DNA of 64,000 nucleotides, from the NCBI GenBank assembly GCA_032622095.1, contig CP136061.1, forward strand, positions 3,658,001 to 3,722,000. The letters run 5' to 3'. This document shows, piece by piece, positions 1-13,300 of this stretch. The DNA comes from Siphonodentalium dalli (Eukaryota > Mollusca > Scaphopoda > Gadilida > Siphonodentaliidae). Numbering within the stretch: the stretch's first letter is position 1; each line of letters opens with the position of its first letter. The position numbers and the translations under genes are program-made. The notes beneath the pieces were generated by a model. That model was not told the origin of the DNA, did no database searches, and saw only the letters and a list, made by a program, of their open reading frames with translations.

Positions 1-119
1 AGCAATGTGCAGGCTAAACTATATGTATACATGGTATGTCATTGGATTTTCGGTGGGTTGCCTAATTACTCAATATCAACTTTGCTTCGACCATAAATAA
101 TCTCATATATAACTTATTT

Positions 120-445
120 TCAAACACACGAAATAGGCCCATACAGGGATTAATTGAATCTGAATTAAGCTCTATATGAACCTAAATGGGACACGATCAA
201 AACAGTCGTATACATATATGCTCATATGGGCACTATTTAATCTACTTTTTTCATCGACACGGCCTACCAGTTAAACTCTCTTTATCATGTGTTTTAACTG
301 CGGCCCGCGCCATTCAACGGAATATGAGTATGAGCGGGTACAAGCCCTAAAATAGCTTATTTCAGAATTAAATAAGTTTCATATGTGAATATGTAGGTCC
401 TATATGAACCTATTTGCATGAGGATATGTTGACACATTATGGCAT
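120..445 (+). repeat. Dispersed repeat A, copy 1 (source-like sequence of the 29-bp satellite)
   Basis: Shares with 42260-42690 the ordered blocks TTGAATCTGAATTA, GCTCTATATGAAC, CGACA.GRCYTACCAG, CTGCGGCCCGC.CCATTCAAC and TATGAACCTATTTGCATGAG. Bases 385-413, reverse-complemented, match the 29-bp satellite monomer at 26 of 29 positions by my count. Confidence 0.7.
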
Positions 446-1894
446 CAACATTTAAAATTTAGCACCGACATTTGGTTGCTGGTCATTCATGTTTCGACGA
501 AACATTTTATCGCTGTGTTTGGAGTAAGGCAATTACGTTACTGACACATCCGAGGCAACCACTTATAGTCAGTGGCCTATAGTTACTCTCAGTTATTGTA
601 AGTTTATGCCGAATCTGGCTCCAATATAAACCCTATCCAATATAAATGTGTACCAATACATATCGGGATTTAAATGCATGTACACAATGAATACGTGCGA
701 CGTGTAGTCAATTAATTGGTGCATGTTCGAGAATAAGAACATAAGAACTAAGAAAATGTCAGAAATCCTTACCAAATGTCCTTGTGGCAGTGGTATCTCA
801 GCGGAGCGATGGGATATTTCGAGAATATCAGCAATAACGCCCAGAGGGTTAATGTGTACATTTGGTGGTTTATACCATAATTCTGCATGTGGATGGCCGT
901 TTTCAAGGGCAAATTAGATATGGCAAGGACTGTGAGCAGAATAGAACAGAGTCATCCATATGCAAGTATAAATGGATTTTTATCTTGTTTACGCCTAGTT
1001 TATTAATACGCCGAATCAACGATCTGTTCTGGCGAAATCAAGATTGTATTATCAAATACTTCAATCAGATATAAATTATTCATTATTCTGAAAGTGACAT
1101 ATAGAGCAGATCGCTGATATCTGATTACTCGTCAGTTTAACGCATTTTTCATAATCGTTGCAATAACTTCATAAAATATAGATGCCTGTTTGTTCCGAGA
1201 TAAGGGTCTGTTTTAGACTTTGTTTCGATTGTTGTCATGACGCCATTGTCCGACATCCATTAATATGCACTACAAGTGAAACGCTATGCAATCAAGCGTC
1301 TGAAATTCAACAATTCATAAGAATGTCTAGATGTGTTCCAGATATTTTATGATGTGCAGACGTTGATGCACAGTGTTGATGACCGGTGTGCGCCCAAGCT
1401 GACAGAACGTACCCTATACATCGCTATATTGGACTATATGGGTCCGGTGTAAAAGGTCAATACGACTTTAAATGACTAAAATATAAAATTAGTCGCACCG
1501 ATTCTGATAGACGGGTACTATATGAATTCAAATCTGTAATATTCCCATCAATTTGTCAAGCAGTTTGGGCGCCTAAACAGTCACAGCACTTTAGGTCTTG
1601 TGAGATATCGTTTGAGTTGATAGACATGCAAATAATTCACTGATTGGCTTGATGCACTGATGACAGTTATGTTCTAGCCATTAATAGTCACATTAATGTT
1701 TGAGACAGTTGCTCACTCTTTTTCCATACACACGATGATCCAGGCTTTAGTTAGATCAGTGCAAGTTTATTTATTTCAGTTATATAATTTTCGAAGCTTC
1801 TTTCCGAAGGGTGTCGGGAAATAATTTTTCCACGCCACTGTTACATATGCAACATGTCATAGCTTAATATCATCTCCGCTGAGGCCCATATGAG

Positions 1895-2000
1895 GTCTTT
1901 AACCGTTAAATAAGGTCTATCTCTTCCTGTAACACGTTTTATATTGATTCCTGGGTGTAAAATAATACATGTGAATCGAAGACCCCTGCCATTAAACGCT
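1895..2000 (+). repeat. Dispersed repeat B, copy 1 (source-like sequence of the 50-bp satellite)
   Basis: GGTCTATCTCTTCCTGTAAC, ACGTTTTATATTGATTCCTG and GGTGTAAAATAATACATGTG, then GAATCGAAGACCCCTGCCAT and AAACGCTTCTATCGATTA. The same order is seen at 39655-39775 and, reversed, at 40540-40670. Confidence 0.7.
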
Positions 2001-2519
2001 TCTATCGATTAATGTGGATTATATATGTATTTCGAGTAAGTTATTGCATAAACATGTGCGATCGTTTATTTAATGGCCAGTAGTCGTTACTTTTAACACA
2101 TACCATCAATTGTATTGTGTACGTTTGTCATAACTAAACGTTAATTAGACTCATTATCGCTATGGAATAAAAAAATAAAAAAAATAAAACTGGGACATTC
2201 GACGTTTGGAACGTAGCAATGGAAGAACACTAATAATCTGATATCGCCTGAACGGTGTATATATGTCCCACTTTATCATAGAATTAGATAAGAAAATATT
2301 CGAAATAAAAAATATGAAGTACTGACCGTGCATCTATACCCTGACAATTCTTGAAAACTCTCCTTTTATAAACCCCAACCTTGTCACTAATTTGCATTGT
2401 TAATTATTTTAATTTGCAATTAAAATGCGTTGAGCATAAATGGTGTTATGACTGAGATAAAACCATTCTACGTAACTATATGTAAGGTTCCTATTGGTCC
2501 TTATTTTAAATAAACAAGC

Positions 2520-2900
2520 TTCATTCCGCTCTCCGTCAACGGAGTCCCACAATTTAGTTTACCGCTCCAAAACTTAATTGTTTAGTTTTCTAAACATCGA
2601 AGATTCCAGCATAAAATGAACTGTCCCAACTGAACTTTATGTGTTCAATTGCAGTTGAATAAATAGGGGGTAGCCAAACAATCCTAGTTCACAATGAATT
2701 TAAGTATATAAATATAAATAATAAACGCTTGATTCAACGTGGTCATGGGATCTTGACCGCGATAGGAACGTTCATGATTTTGACCACAATAGGAACGTTC
2801 ATGAAAAATCCAGCAAACTCATTCAGGGTTCTTGCAATTTGTTGAATGTTTCTGGCAGTCAAAATCCCATGACCACAGCTAATCCGCCGCGTCTTTGTTG
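2520..2900 (+). mobile_element. Repeat D (foldback MITE-like), copy 1
   Basis: Contains AACAATCCTAGTTCACAATG, AATTTAAGTATATAAATATA, ATTCAACGTGGTCATGGGAT and, inverted, ATCCCATGACCACAGCTAAT, with AAATCCAGCAAACTC between. The same blocks occur in reverse order at 49147-49445. Confidence 0.65.
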
Positions 2901-4180
2901 TACAAAACACCAATGTTCTAATCCAATTAGCATCAATAAATTGAAAATAATAGAATATTAACATATTTCGATCACCTCGTTCAATTTTGCTGAAGAATTC
3001 AAATTTCACAAATTTTCACTAATTTTATACAGAAAATGGAACTTTTATTCAAAATTACATAAAACAAATACCAACATTGGTCTTTAAAATCAGCATGATC
3101 CTTTATTCCGAAAGTTGATGTAGTCTATAACATTCTAGGGAATGTTATAAAGGTCAATACTATTGTTGTAGTAGATTGTCGGTTTGTATCGATATACTTT
3201 TCATGAAATTTCAAGGAATTATACACACATTTATTCCGAAATATTAGAATCGTTTCCATGACAACCAAATCAACGCCCAACCATATAAACCATATAATCG
3301 GATAGGCCACATCAAGATCTTCAAAATGACATTTCACAGTCCATTTGATAGTGTGTTGTTCTCGCCAGCACTGCGATTCCACAAATCGAAATTTTCTCAC
3401 TAAAAAACACTAAAATTACCCAAAAACGGCGTTCCAACCACCATACGGACTCATATCTCAAATAGGAACATTCATCTGAGTTCACATATCGTCCTTATAC
3501 CATTAAATCAGAACTTACCTAAAATTAAAATGAATATTGAAAAATGCAGCCTTCCATTATTCGATCGATGGCATTTATTGACAATACCGTCGATATGTGC
3601 CAATACTTTTGGGAGGCCCGTTTCCATGACAACCTCACCACTTTCAGATCCGATAGTAGGTGATATCAATTAGCCCACATCCTCACCTTTCCAAAGATAC
3701 CACATTTGTCCTTAAGTACGGTGGGTATATTAAATCGAATTTTAGGGGTCTCTGCCGCTCATCTAAATGCTATTAGGGAAAAAATACTTCAGTGCTTCAG
3801 AGAAAACCGCACTTGAATCATTAATGACTCTGCGTGCTAGCAAATGTTGTCAGTTTTTATTGGCTGCGGTCATTAGTTCTGACATAAAAGTTTATCGGAA
3901 AAAATTCCAAGAGTATATTCACCCATTAAAATGGCACACAATGCTCTAGTCAAGTACAGAACTGTTCGTGCATTTCGTCTAATACACAAAAGTGTGCTAC
4001 ATGCAGTTCATGTTTAACAGTGCGATCACGAAGTTGTTGTGCTTTTTATTGTGTGACATGATATGTACTCTGACCTTCTCACCCATTTTGCCCGACGATG
4101 TGCTCCAGATACCGCACTCCACCACTCGGCACCGATATACCATAACGGGTGTGTTCATATCTTTTACTCCAGTTTGATTC

Positions 4181-4333
4181 ATGATGTTCTCCATACAGCG
4201 CCGGTATATCGTAGCTTGCACACTATTCATTGCACATATCATTAGCGACGGGAGTAAAGCTAATTTCGCCATGGTGATGTCCGATTTGTCAATGGTCAAC
4301 AACACAGGACATGCAGAGAATATATTTCCAAAC
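4181..4333 (+). CDS. SLC17-like exon 1 (start codon, TM1, glycosylated loop)
   Basis: Encodes residues 1-51. MMFSIQRRY leads into a hydrophobic TM1 (about 10-33) and then a polar loop with NNT at 40-42, as expected for the lumenal loop 1 of SLC17 proteins. The donor is AAC|gtaagt at 4334, phase 0. The ATG at 4181 is taken as start because an in-frame TGA lies just upstream (4175-4177). An acceptor-like AG lies at 4171-4172 after a pyrimidine run, so a non-coding 5' exon is possible. A second AG at 4197-4198 could instead make this exon begin at 4199, with the start codon in an unseen upstream exon. Confidence 0.8.
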
Positions 4334-7300
4334 GTAAGTTCATCTGGATCTGGAGATCAAAGTTCCTCCGTCTATGTAATGTTAGGATATCGCCTGTGTG
4401 GGATTTTGATGTGCACGTAAGACTATAGGCCACTTCACGACGAGCAGCATATTTGAGACCTATATTTTGTTTCTCTCGCGTTGGACATTCATACATGTAG
4501 CACGATCATTTCTCACTGTTTCGTGAACGATGTCAATTATTTCCAAGTATATGTGTTCGCTAACGGTATGCTATATATATATAATATGTGTGAATGGTAT
4601 GCATGTGTATCATTCGGCACTACATAACAGTCATTCAAGGTAGAATTATGTGATGAAAACGTCAAGTTAAATTGTGGGGAAAATAAGTGTACTGACCATT
4701 GTTCGTACCGCCACCAACATCACAGCGAAAACTGTTAAAATATGCAACGTATTTCTATACAAATGAACAATAAATTAATTAAATTATTTTATGAAATATT
4801 CCTGAACAAATATGCCCCACTAAAATCTGGTCTATGTAATCAATACAAGTAGCTCATCGATCTGTATTTCTTGTAGATACCCATATTTACTAATTACCTT
4901 TAGGTTATCGGCCACAATAAGTAGAACACTGCCCGCGTCATAAGTAACAAAAAGTCGGCCTATAAGTAGAAAACGCGGCCAATAGGTAACACACAGTCGG
5001 CCAATAAGTAGAAAACGCGGCCGATAAGTCAAGGTAACGTAAATGACATCATACGTAATTAGCTCCATCGGCAAAGAATATTGGGTCGACGGAAGATAGA
5101 TTGCAGTTGATTTCGGATGAATTACGGACAGTCACTGTTTTTGGGAGTAAATATACATGTACGTGGATGAACTACACGTATCCGTATCAATACCATTCCC
5201 AGTGGAAACAGACAGTACTGTGAAATCGCTGAAAGTTCTTCACAAAGTTCACAAGAATAAAAATTGCTGGAATAATGGTTAATTTAATAAAACACACATA
5301 TCTATGTTAATATATTCATCCTGAGAAACAATTATTGCCATTGTTGCTAATTAATAAAATACTTATTAATTGGTTGCTTCCACGTTGACCGAGTTATGAG
5401 GCTCCGGTCTGTCGTATTAGCCTTCGGCCTGCGGCACCAGGCCAATACGAGAGACCTCGGCCTCATAACTCGGCCAATATGGAAACAACCAATTAATAAC
5501 ATATATTATAAACTGATTCACATCTGGAGGAAAACAGAATTCAACCACATTCAATATGAAAAATACCTATAAATTACCATTCAATAAAATACCTGGTTAA
5601 GCATTTTATATTTTCTCACAATTGTTAATGTTTTGTTGGAACCGATTTTCAGCGTAAAGAAGTACACTTTTCCATATGCCTGCATTGGCAGCAGGTGTCG
5701 ACACAAACAATCAATGCAATTGAGTTCTTACTTCCTTCTCTGTTTGTACTTGAAACCAGTCGAGGTAAAAATCTGTCATATCTGCCCATGATATAGTTAG
5801 CTTCACTTCGATATTAAAAGTATAGATCCTCTGTTAAAAAAAAAACTAAATAATTCCTGGATAAAAATGAAACTAAAGACGTTGAAGTAAATTGGACATT
5901 ATTCAACTCTATGATAGTTAATGGTATATCAAAATTTATTCCTCAAAAGAAAATAAGATCTAAAAAGTCAACACCATGGATTAACGAAACGATTACAAGA
6001 TTGATCAGGAACAGGGACAAGCTTTACAGTAGGTTCAAGCGGAAAGGTGATGCTGGCACCCTAAAAACATAACACAGTAAATAAGAAACAAATACATCGG
6101 AGATTAGGTACTCCTACGGAGCTACTTATAAAACAATCTTGGAAATAGATAAAGTAAGTAACCAAAATGAAAATGAAATAATCAGTAACGGCAAGAATAA
6201 ACTCTTCAGCTTAATCAAAACATATAACCAAAGCAGTAAATGTATACCTCCATTAAAACATTCAGAAACTGGTTCTCTCTCATATTCAAATTTGGAAAAG
6301 GCAAATATGTTGAATATTCAGGTTAAGTCTGTTTTTTACTGTAAACTCTATGCAACCACTTAAGCAATTATGTGAGTTTATTGGAGCTTTGTCGATCGGT
6401 ATGCCGGAGACATCAGTTATTGAATTTGACTTTATGGGCGTTCTTTACATGTTAGCACCCACAAAACCAGTAAAGTCCTAGGCCCTGCCCAGATCTGTCC
6501 CATTATTTAAAAGGAAGTTGCTCATCAAATTTGCCCAGTTGTCATCAAATATTTTGAAACTTCTTATAAAACCAGTATTGTCCCTGAGGAGTTGTTAAAA
6601 GCAAATATTTGTCCACTCTATAAAAAGGTCCAGTAGAAGACCCCTAAAATTACAGACCGATCTCGCTAAACACCTATCAAAATTCGACATGCTCTACAAA
6701 TCCCAGCAAGGTTTAAGAGAGCGTCTGTCATGTGAAATCCATCTGATCCAACTCATTGAAGACCTATCTCAAAATCTCTAAAATTGTCATCCGACAGACC
6801 ATTAGAAAGGCTTTCGATAAAGTGATTGTCTAAAACTCCAATGTGATCAAAATAGATTAGAAATGTAGGAGAAAAATTGGGATATGGAATTTAATCCTAG
6901 CAAATTACTATGGAAATGCACTACGTGTCAACAAGAAAGATCATCTAGTCCGCTTTGATTAAATATGCTGAATCAGCAGCTAGGTATATTGGTGTTGATA
7001 TTGCCACAAACCTAGAATGTGATAGCTAAGTTGACAAGTAACTATGCCAGCAAACATAATCTTAGGATTCTTTAAGCGAAATATTAAAACCAGGCATAAG
7101 GCCATTGGGGAAATTACTTACTTCACATTTACTCGGCCCAAGTTAGAATATGCGTCAACAGTTTGATCCAGGGTTGGGTAATCATAATCAGTAATCGTAA
7201 TCTAAGTACTTGATTACAGAATTTGGAGTAATAGCCTATAATCAGTAATCATGACATGTTTTTATTACAAGTAATCGTAATCGTAATCGATTACTTTCAA

Positions 7301-10300
7301 ATGTACGTGTAATCATGATTACATCATGATTACTTTTACTAAATATTTGGACACTCTTAGTCTCATATTGTATTATTGTGCACAAATACAGACCAAAACA
7401 TATGATAGTGTTTTGTTTGTGGTGCATTGTGAACTTTGATCACTGTATGAAAGCAAACCTAACACTGAAATAGAAAAAGTACAAAGGCGTGGTTGGAGAA
7501 TAATTATTCCTATTATGCTAGTGTTTCTGGTATGCTGGTAGAACGGTGTTGGTTGACATTAGAGGACTGCAGATATAACACGAGGCTCGCAATATTCTTT
7601 CAATTAGCACATGAGAAAATCAAAGTAACAGTCCCACCCTACTTTAAAACAATGGAAAGAAAGTCACGTCACACACACTCCTTTGGTTGCCGTCAAATTC
7701 ATGATGGGCCAGTTTATGTCAGAAACACCTTTGTCCCATCTATAATTGTTTCATGGAATAAATTTCCACCACACATTGTTGAACTACAAATTACGAGTAT
7801 TGACACCTTTAGAGAATTTCTACAAAACCGATCAAAGCTAAGACTGCAGAAACGGAAATAAAGAGGTCGAAATAAGCCGCCTCGTAATCGTGGACACAAA
7901 TAGCCTCACTTCACACACAACCTGATGTATATATGTTTTAGATATGTTATAATTAGATTTCTTTGTATTCCTAAATGATGAGGCATGCAAAAAAGACCAG
8001 TGATCATTCGTATGAGCACTAAATGCAGTACATCACTAAAGCAGCGCTCATTTAGCTCAGTCCAAAACTTATATAATACCGCCATATTCACTGCATATAG
8101 CCCGGGAACTATAAATTTAAAAGGGCGACACTAATAAAATTAATTATGATTTATTAACGGCTGATGAGACCACACAAGAGCTAGATCAACATAAATAAAA
8201 CATAATAACAAAACGAAATATACAAATGATGAGCAAGCACACATTGACAGCATGCAAATAATTCAAATCAAATTAAGTCTAATTCGTGCAAAATCAAATA
8301 AATAGTCTAATTCATGCAAAATCAAATAAATGAGTAACGAATAAATAACAACTGCAGTGTAATCATGTTATTATCTTGTCGGAAATAAAGGAATAAAAAA
8401 CAGCTTCATATAATTATGATGTTAACAGGGATCCACTGTCCCACTAGAGGAAACGCTGGCTATATATGATTTACGTATTACCCATGTCACACAGTGAAGA
8501 GTGTATGAGTCACGGTGTTGAATTTTGTCCTTATCACCATTATACTGAAATGACTCGATATGGCGATATTCTTCTCATTCATTACCCCCATATTAGCAGA
8601 ATTATGGGAAATTGTGGTTTGTAGAGGTACGTCTTAATATCAGTGTCGTTTTATTGTTGCAAGGTTGACAAAATGACTTCAGATGTGCGAGAGAATAGTC
8701 AAAGAGGTGTAACTCAATATAAACTGCAAAACCTCTCAAATTGCGTTTCGATCCAATGACCACACGCGTGCCACCATATGCACCCATTTAGAAAACAAAT
8801 CCAGTAAGTGCCTAAAACCTTTAGTTCCCCGCTTTGAGGGATCTTCATCACCTTTGGTTCCCCGCTTTGAGGGATCTTCATCACCTTTGGTTCCCCGCTT
8901 TGAGGGATCTTCATCACCTTTGGTTCCCCGCTTTGAGGGATCTTCATCACCTTTGGTTCCCCGCTTTGAGGGATCTTCATCACCTTTGGTTCCCCGCTTT
9001 GAGGGATCTTCATCACCTTTGGTTCCCCGCTTTGAGGGATCTTCATCACCTTTGGTTCCCCGCTTTGAGGGATCTTCATCACCTTTGGTTCCCCGCTTTG
9101 AGGGATCTTCATCACATTTGGTTCCCCGCTTTGAGGGATCTTCATCACCTTTGGTTCCCCGCTTTGAGGGATCTTCATCACCTTTGGTTCCCCGCTTTGA
9201 GGGATCTTCATCACCTTTGGTTCCCCGCTTTGAGGGATCTTCATCACCTTTGGTTCCCCGCTTTGAGGGATCTTCATCACCTTTGGTTCCCCGCTTTGAG
9301 GGATCTTCATCACCTTTGGTTCCCCGCTTTGAGGGATCTTCATGACCTTTGGTTCCCCGCTTTGAGGGATCTTCATCACCTTTGGTTCCCCGCTTTGAGG
9401 GATCTTCATCACCTTTTGTTCCCCGCTTTGAGGGATCTTCATCGGGTTATTGGAACTGATGATGATATCGGTAGTTTTTTGTTTACTTTCTAAACATACA
9501 TATACCTTCCGGTGCACTATGCACTATTTTTTTACTTTCTAAACATACATATACCTTCCGGTGCACTATGCACTATTTTCTTACTTTCTAAACATACATA
9601 TACCTTCCGGTGCACTATGCACTATTTTCTTTCTTTCTGCAACATTTATATACACTTATCTAAATTACTAAATTAAATTCTTTGGCTATATAATGTTATT
9701 CGGCCATCCGCATGCGTTCTAAATTATTTTCTAAATTAATAGGACCCAACATCAGATTATGATCCTTTAATAATTCATTTGTTAGTGATAATGACGGTAT
9801 TCATTCGATGATTATAAACTGTTTACCTTTACAGAAGTTGGGTCCTTTTGCAAGATGCTTCACCATTGCTATCAGTTGGTCATGCACAATCTGAAATGTG
9901 AGCTTCTTAAGATGATTCACCATTGATATAAGTTGGTCATACACAATCTCAAATGTGAGCTTCTTAAGATGCCTCACCATTGATATAAGTTGGTCATGCA
10001 CAATCTCAAATGTGAGCTTCTTAAGATGCCTCACCATTGATATAAGTTGGTCATACACAATCTCAAATGTGAGCTTCTTAAGATGCCTCACCATTGATAT
10101 AAGTTGGTCATGCACAATCTCAAATGTGAGCTTCTTAAGATGATTCACCATTGATATAAGTTGGTCATACACAATCTCAAATGTGAGCTTCTTAAGATGC
10201 CTCACCATTGATATAAGTTGGTCATGCACAATCTCAAATGTGAGCTTCTTAAGATGCCTCACCATTGATATAAGTTGGTCATACACAATCTCAAATGTGA

Positions 10301-13300
10301 GCTTCTTAAGATGATTCACCATTGATATAAGTTGGTCATACACAATCTCAAATGTGAGCTTCTTAAGATGCCTCACCATTGATATAAGTTGGTCATGCAC
10401 AATCTCAAATGTGAGCTTCGTAAGATGCTTCACCATTGATATAAGTTGGTCATACACAATCTCAAATGTGAGCTTCTTAAGATGCCTCACCATTGATATA
10501 AGTTGGTCATGCACAATCTCAAATGTGAGCTTCTTAAGATGCCTCACCATTGATATAAGTTGGTCATACACAATCTCAAATGTGAGCTTCTTAAGATGCC
10601 TCACCATTGATATAAGTTGGTCATGCACAATCTCAAATGTGAGCTTCGTAAGATGCTTCACCATTGATATAAGTTGGTCATACACAATCTCAAATGTGAG
10701 CTTCTTAAGATGCCTCACCATTGATATAAGTTGGTCATGCACAATCTCAAATGTGAGCTTCTTAAGATGCCTCACCATTGATATAAGTTGGTCATACACA
10801 ATCTCAAATGTGAGCTTCTTAAGATGCCTCACCATTGATATAAGTTGGTCATGCACAATCTCAAATGTGAGCTTCTTAAGATGCCTCACCATTGATATAA
10901 GTTGGTCATACACAATCTCAAATGTGAGCTTCTTAAGATGCCTCACCATTGATATAAGTTGGTCATGCACAATCTCAAATGTGAGCTTCGTAAGATGCTT
11001 CACCATTGATATAAGTTGGTCATACACAATCTCAAATGTGAGCTTCTTAAGATGCCTCACCATTGATATAAGTTGGTCATGCACAATCTCAAATGTGAGC
11101 TTCTTAAGATACCTCACCATTGATATAAGTTGGTCATACACAATCTCAAATGTGAGCTTCTTAAGATGCCTCACCATTGATATAAGTTGGTCATGCACAA
11201 TCTCAAATGTGAGCTTCTTAAGATGCCTCACCATTGATATAAGTTGGTCATGCACAATCTCAAATGTGAGCTTCTTAAGATGCCTCACCATTGATATAAG
11301 TTGGTCATGCACAATCTCAAATGTGAGCTTCTTAAGATGATTCACCATTGATATAAGTTGGTCATGCACAATCTCAAATGTGAGCTTCTTAAGATGCCTC
11401 ACCATTGATATAAGTTGGTCATACACAATCTCAAATGTGAGCTTCTTAAGATGCCTCACCATTGATATAAGTTGGTCATGCACAATCTCAAATGTGAGCT
11501 TCTTAAGATGCCTCACCATTGATATAAGTTGGTCATGCACAATCTCAAATGTGAGCTTCTTAAGATGCCTCACCATTGATATAAGTTGGTCATGCACAAT
11601 CTCAAATGTGAGCTTCTTAAGATGATTCACCATTGATATAAGTTGGTCATGCACAATCTCAAATGTGAGCTTCTTAAGATGCCTCACCATTGATATAAGT
11701 TGGTCATACACAATCTCAAATGTGAGCTTCTTAAGATGCCTCACCATTGATATAAGTTGGTCATGCACAATCTCAAATGTGAGCTTCTTAAGATGATTCA
11801 CCATTGATATAAGTTGGTCATGCACAATCTCAAATGTGAGCTTCTTAAGATGCCTCACCATTGATATAAGTTGGTCATGCACAATCTCAAATGTGAGCTT
11901 CTTAAGATGATTCACCATTGATATAAGTTGGTCATGCACAATCTCAAATGTGAGCTTCTTAAGATGCCTCACCATTGATATAAGTTGGTCATGCACAATC
12001 TCAAATGTGAGCTTCTTAAGATGATTCACCATTGATATAAGTTGGTCATGCACAATCTCAAATGTGAGCTTCTTAAGATGCCTCACCATTGATATAAGTT
12101 GGTCATACACAATCTCAAATGTGAGCTTCTTAAGATGCCTCACCATTGATATAAGTTGGTCATGCACAATCTCAAATGTGAGCTTCTTAAGATGCCTCAC
12201 CATTGATATAAGTTGGTCATACACAATCTCAAATGTGAGCTTCTTTAGATGCTTCACCATTGCTGTTAGTTGGTCATACATAATCTGAAATGTGAGCTTC
12301 TGAATAATATTCCACCGATATGCCACCAATGTTACTGTTTATTTGGTTGACATTGTAATTGTCCATATGACATACCCCACAATGCGTAACAAGGATTATA
12401 CATCGTCTGTGGCCTATTACGAGTCCGAGGGTGAAGATGTAGTACTTTAAAATCCGGTATGTTACAATGATTGTTTGTGATTGCTTATACTGGGTAATTT
12501 ATTTTTTTTAAACAGGCCGTGGAACTATTGTTCTGGCATTTGAACGATTTGAATACGAATTATGTAATTATTCTCATATGTATGTATATATATATATATA
12601 TATATATTAATGTTTGTGACAGTGTGCTGATTCGGATGTGAGTACTCCGTATTTATTTTCTTGTTAGTAGCTGGTAAGAAGCCCAATTGTATACATCTTT
12701 AATGTGAAACTAGCCTGAAAAACAGTATTTTCACTCCAGTGCACGGTGATTGGGACAAATCGGGACAGCCATGTTGATTGGTCCGGAGCCGACATTACTC
12801 TTATATACACTGCCCACGGCGTTGGAGACACGGTCGCACAAATGCCATTCGCAATATTGTGCCTCAGATTCCCACCACGACGGTAAGTCTGTCGGAGGCG
12901 GTAAGTCTGCCAGAGTACGATAATTCTGCTGGGGGCGATAAGTCTATCGGGCGCGGTAAGTCTGCCAGTTGTCGATAAGTCTGCCAGTGGTCGACAAGTC
13001 TGCCAAAGTACGATAAGTCTGCTGGGGGCGATAAGTCTATCGGGGCGATGAGTCTGCCGGTGGTCGATAAGTCTGCCAGTGGTCGATAAGTCTGCCAGTG
13101 GTCGATAAGTTTGCTGGGAGCGATAAGTCTGCTGGGGGCGATAAGTCTATCTGGGGCGATGAGTGTGCCGATGGTCGATAAGTCTGTCAGGGGAGGATAT
13201 GTCTGCCGGAGATTATAAGTCTGTCAGGGGGAGGATATGTCTGTTGGAGACGGTAAGTCTTCAGAGCCGGTAAGTCTGTCTGGGCGGTAAGTCTGCCGGA

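Larger units (their letters stand above)
441..4180. other. 5' flank outside listed repeats
   Basis: Apart from repeat B (1895-2000) and repeat D (2520-2900) I see no gene, tRNA or clear promoter. The region 3997-4180 is open in several frames on both strands, which I could not assign to a gene. A core promoter for the SLC17-like gene is presumably here or upstream but is not recognisable. Confidence 0.5.

Noticed and set aside
724-917. Small frame with CPCGSG near the left edge
   Set aside because: Single isolated motif, no neighbouring exon or family match.
3997-4305. Minus-strand 102-codon frame with a signal-peptide-like start
   Set aside because: It is the shadow of the real exon 1, which is supported by family match, phase and splice donor.
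8714-9517. Long open frames on both strands over the 33-bp array
   Set aside because: The repeat length is a multiple of three and free of stops, so frames stay open automatically; no splice sites or family match.
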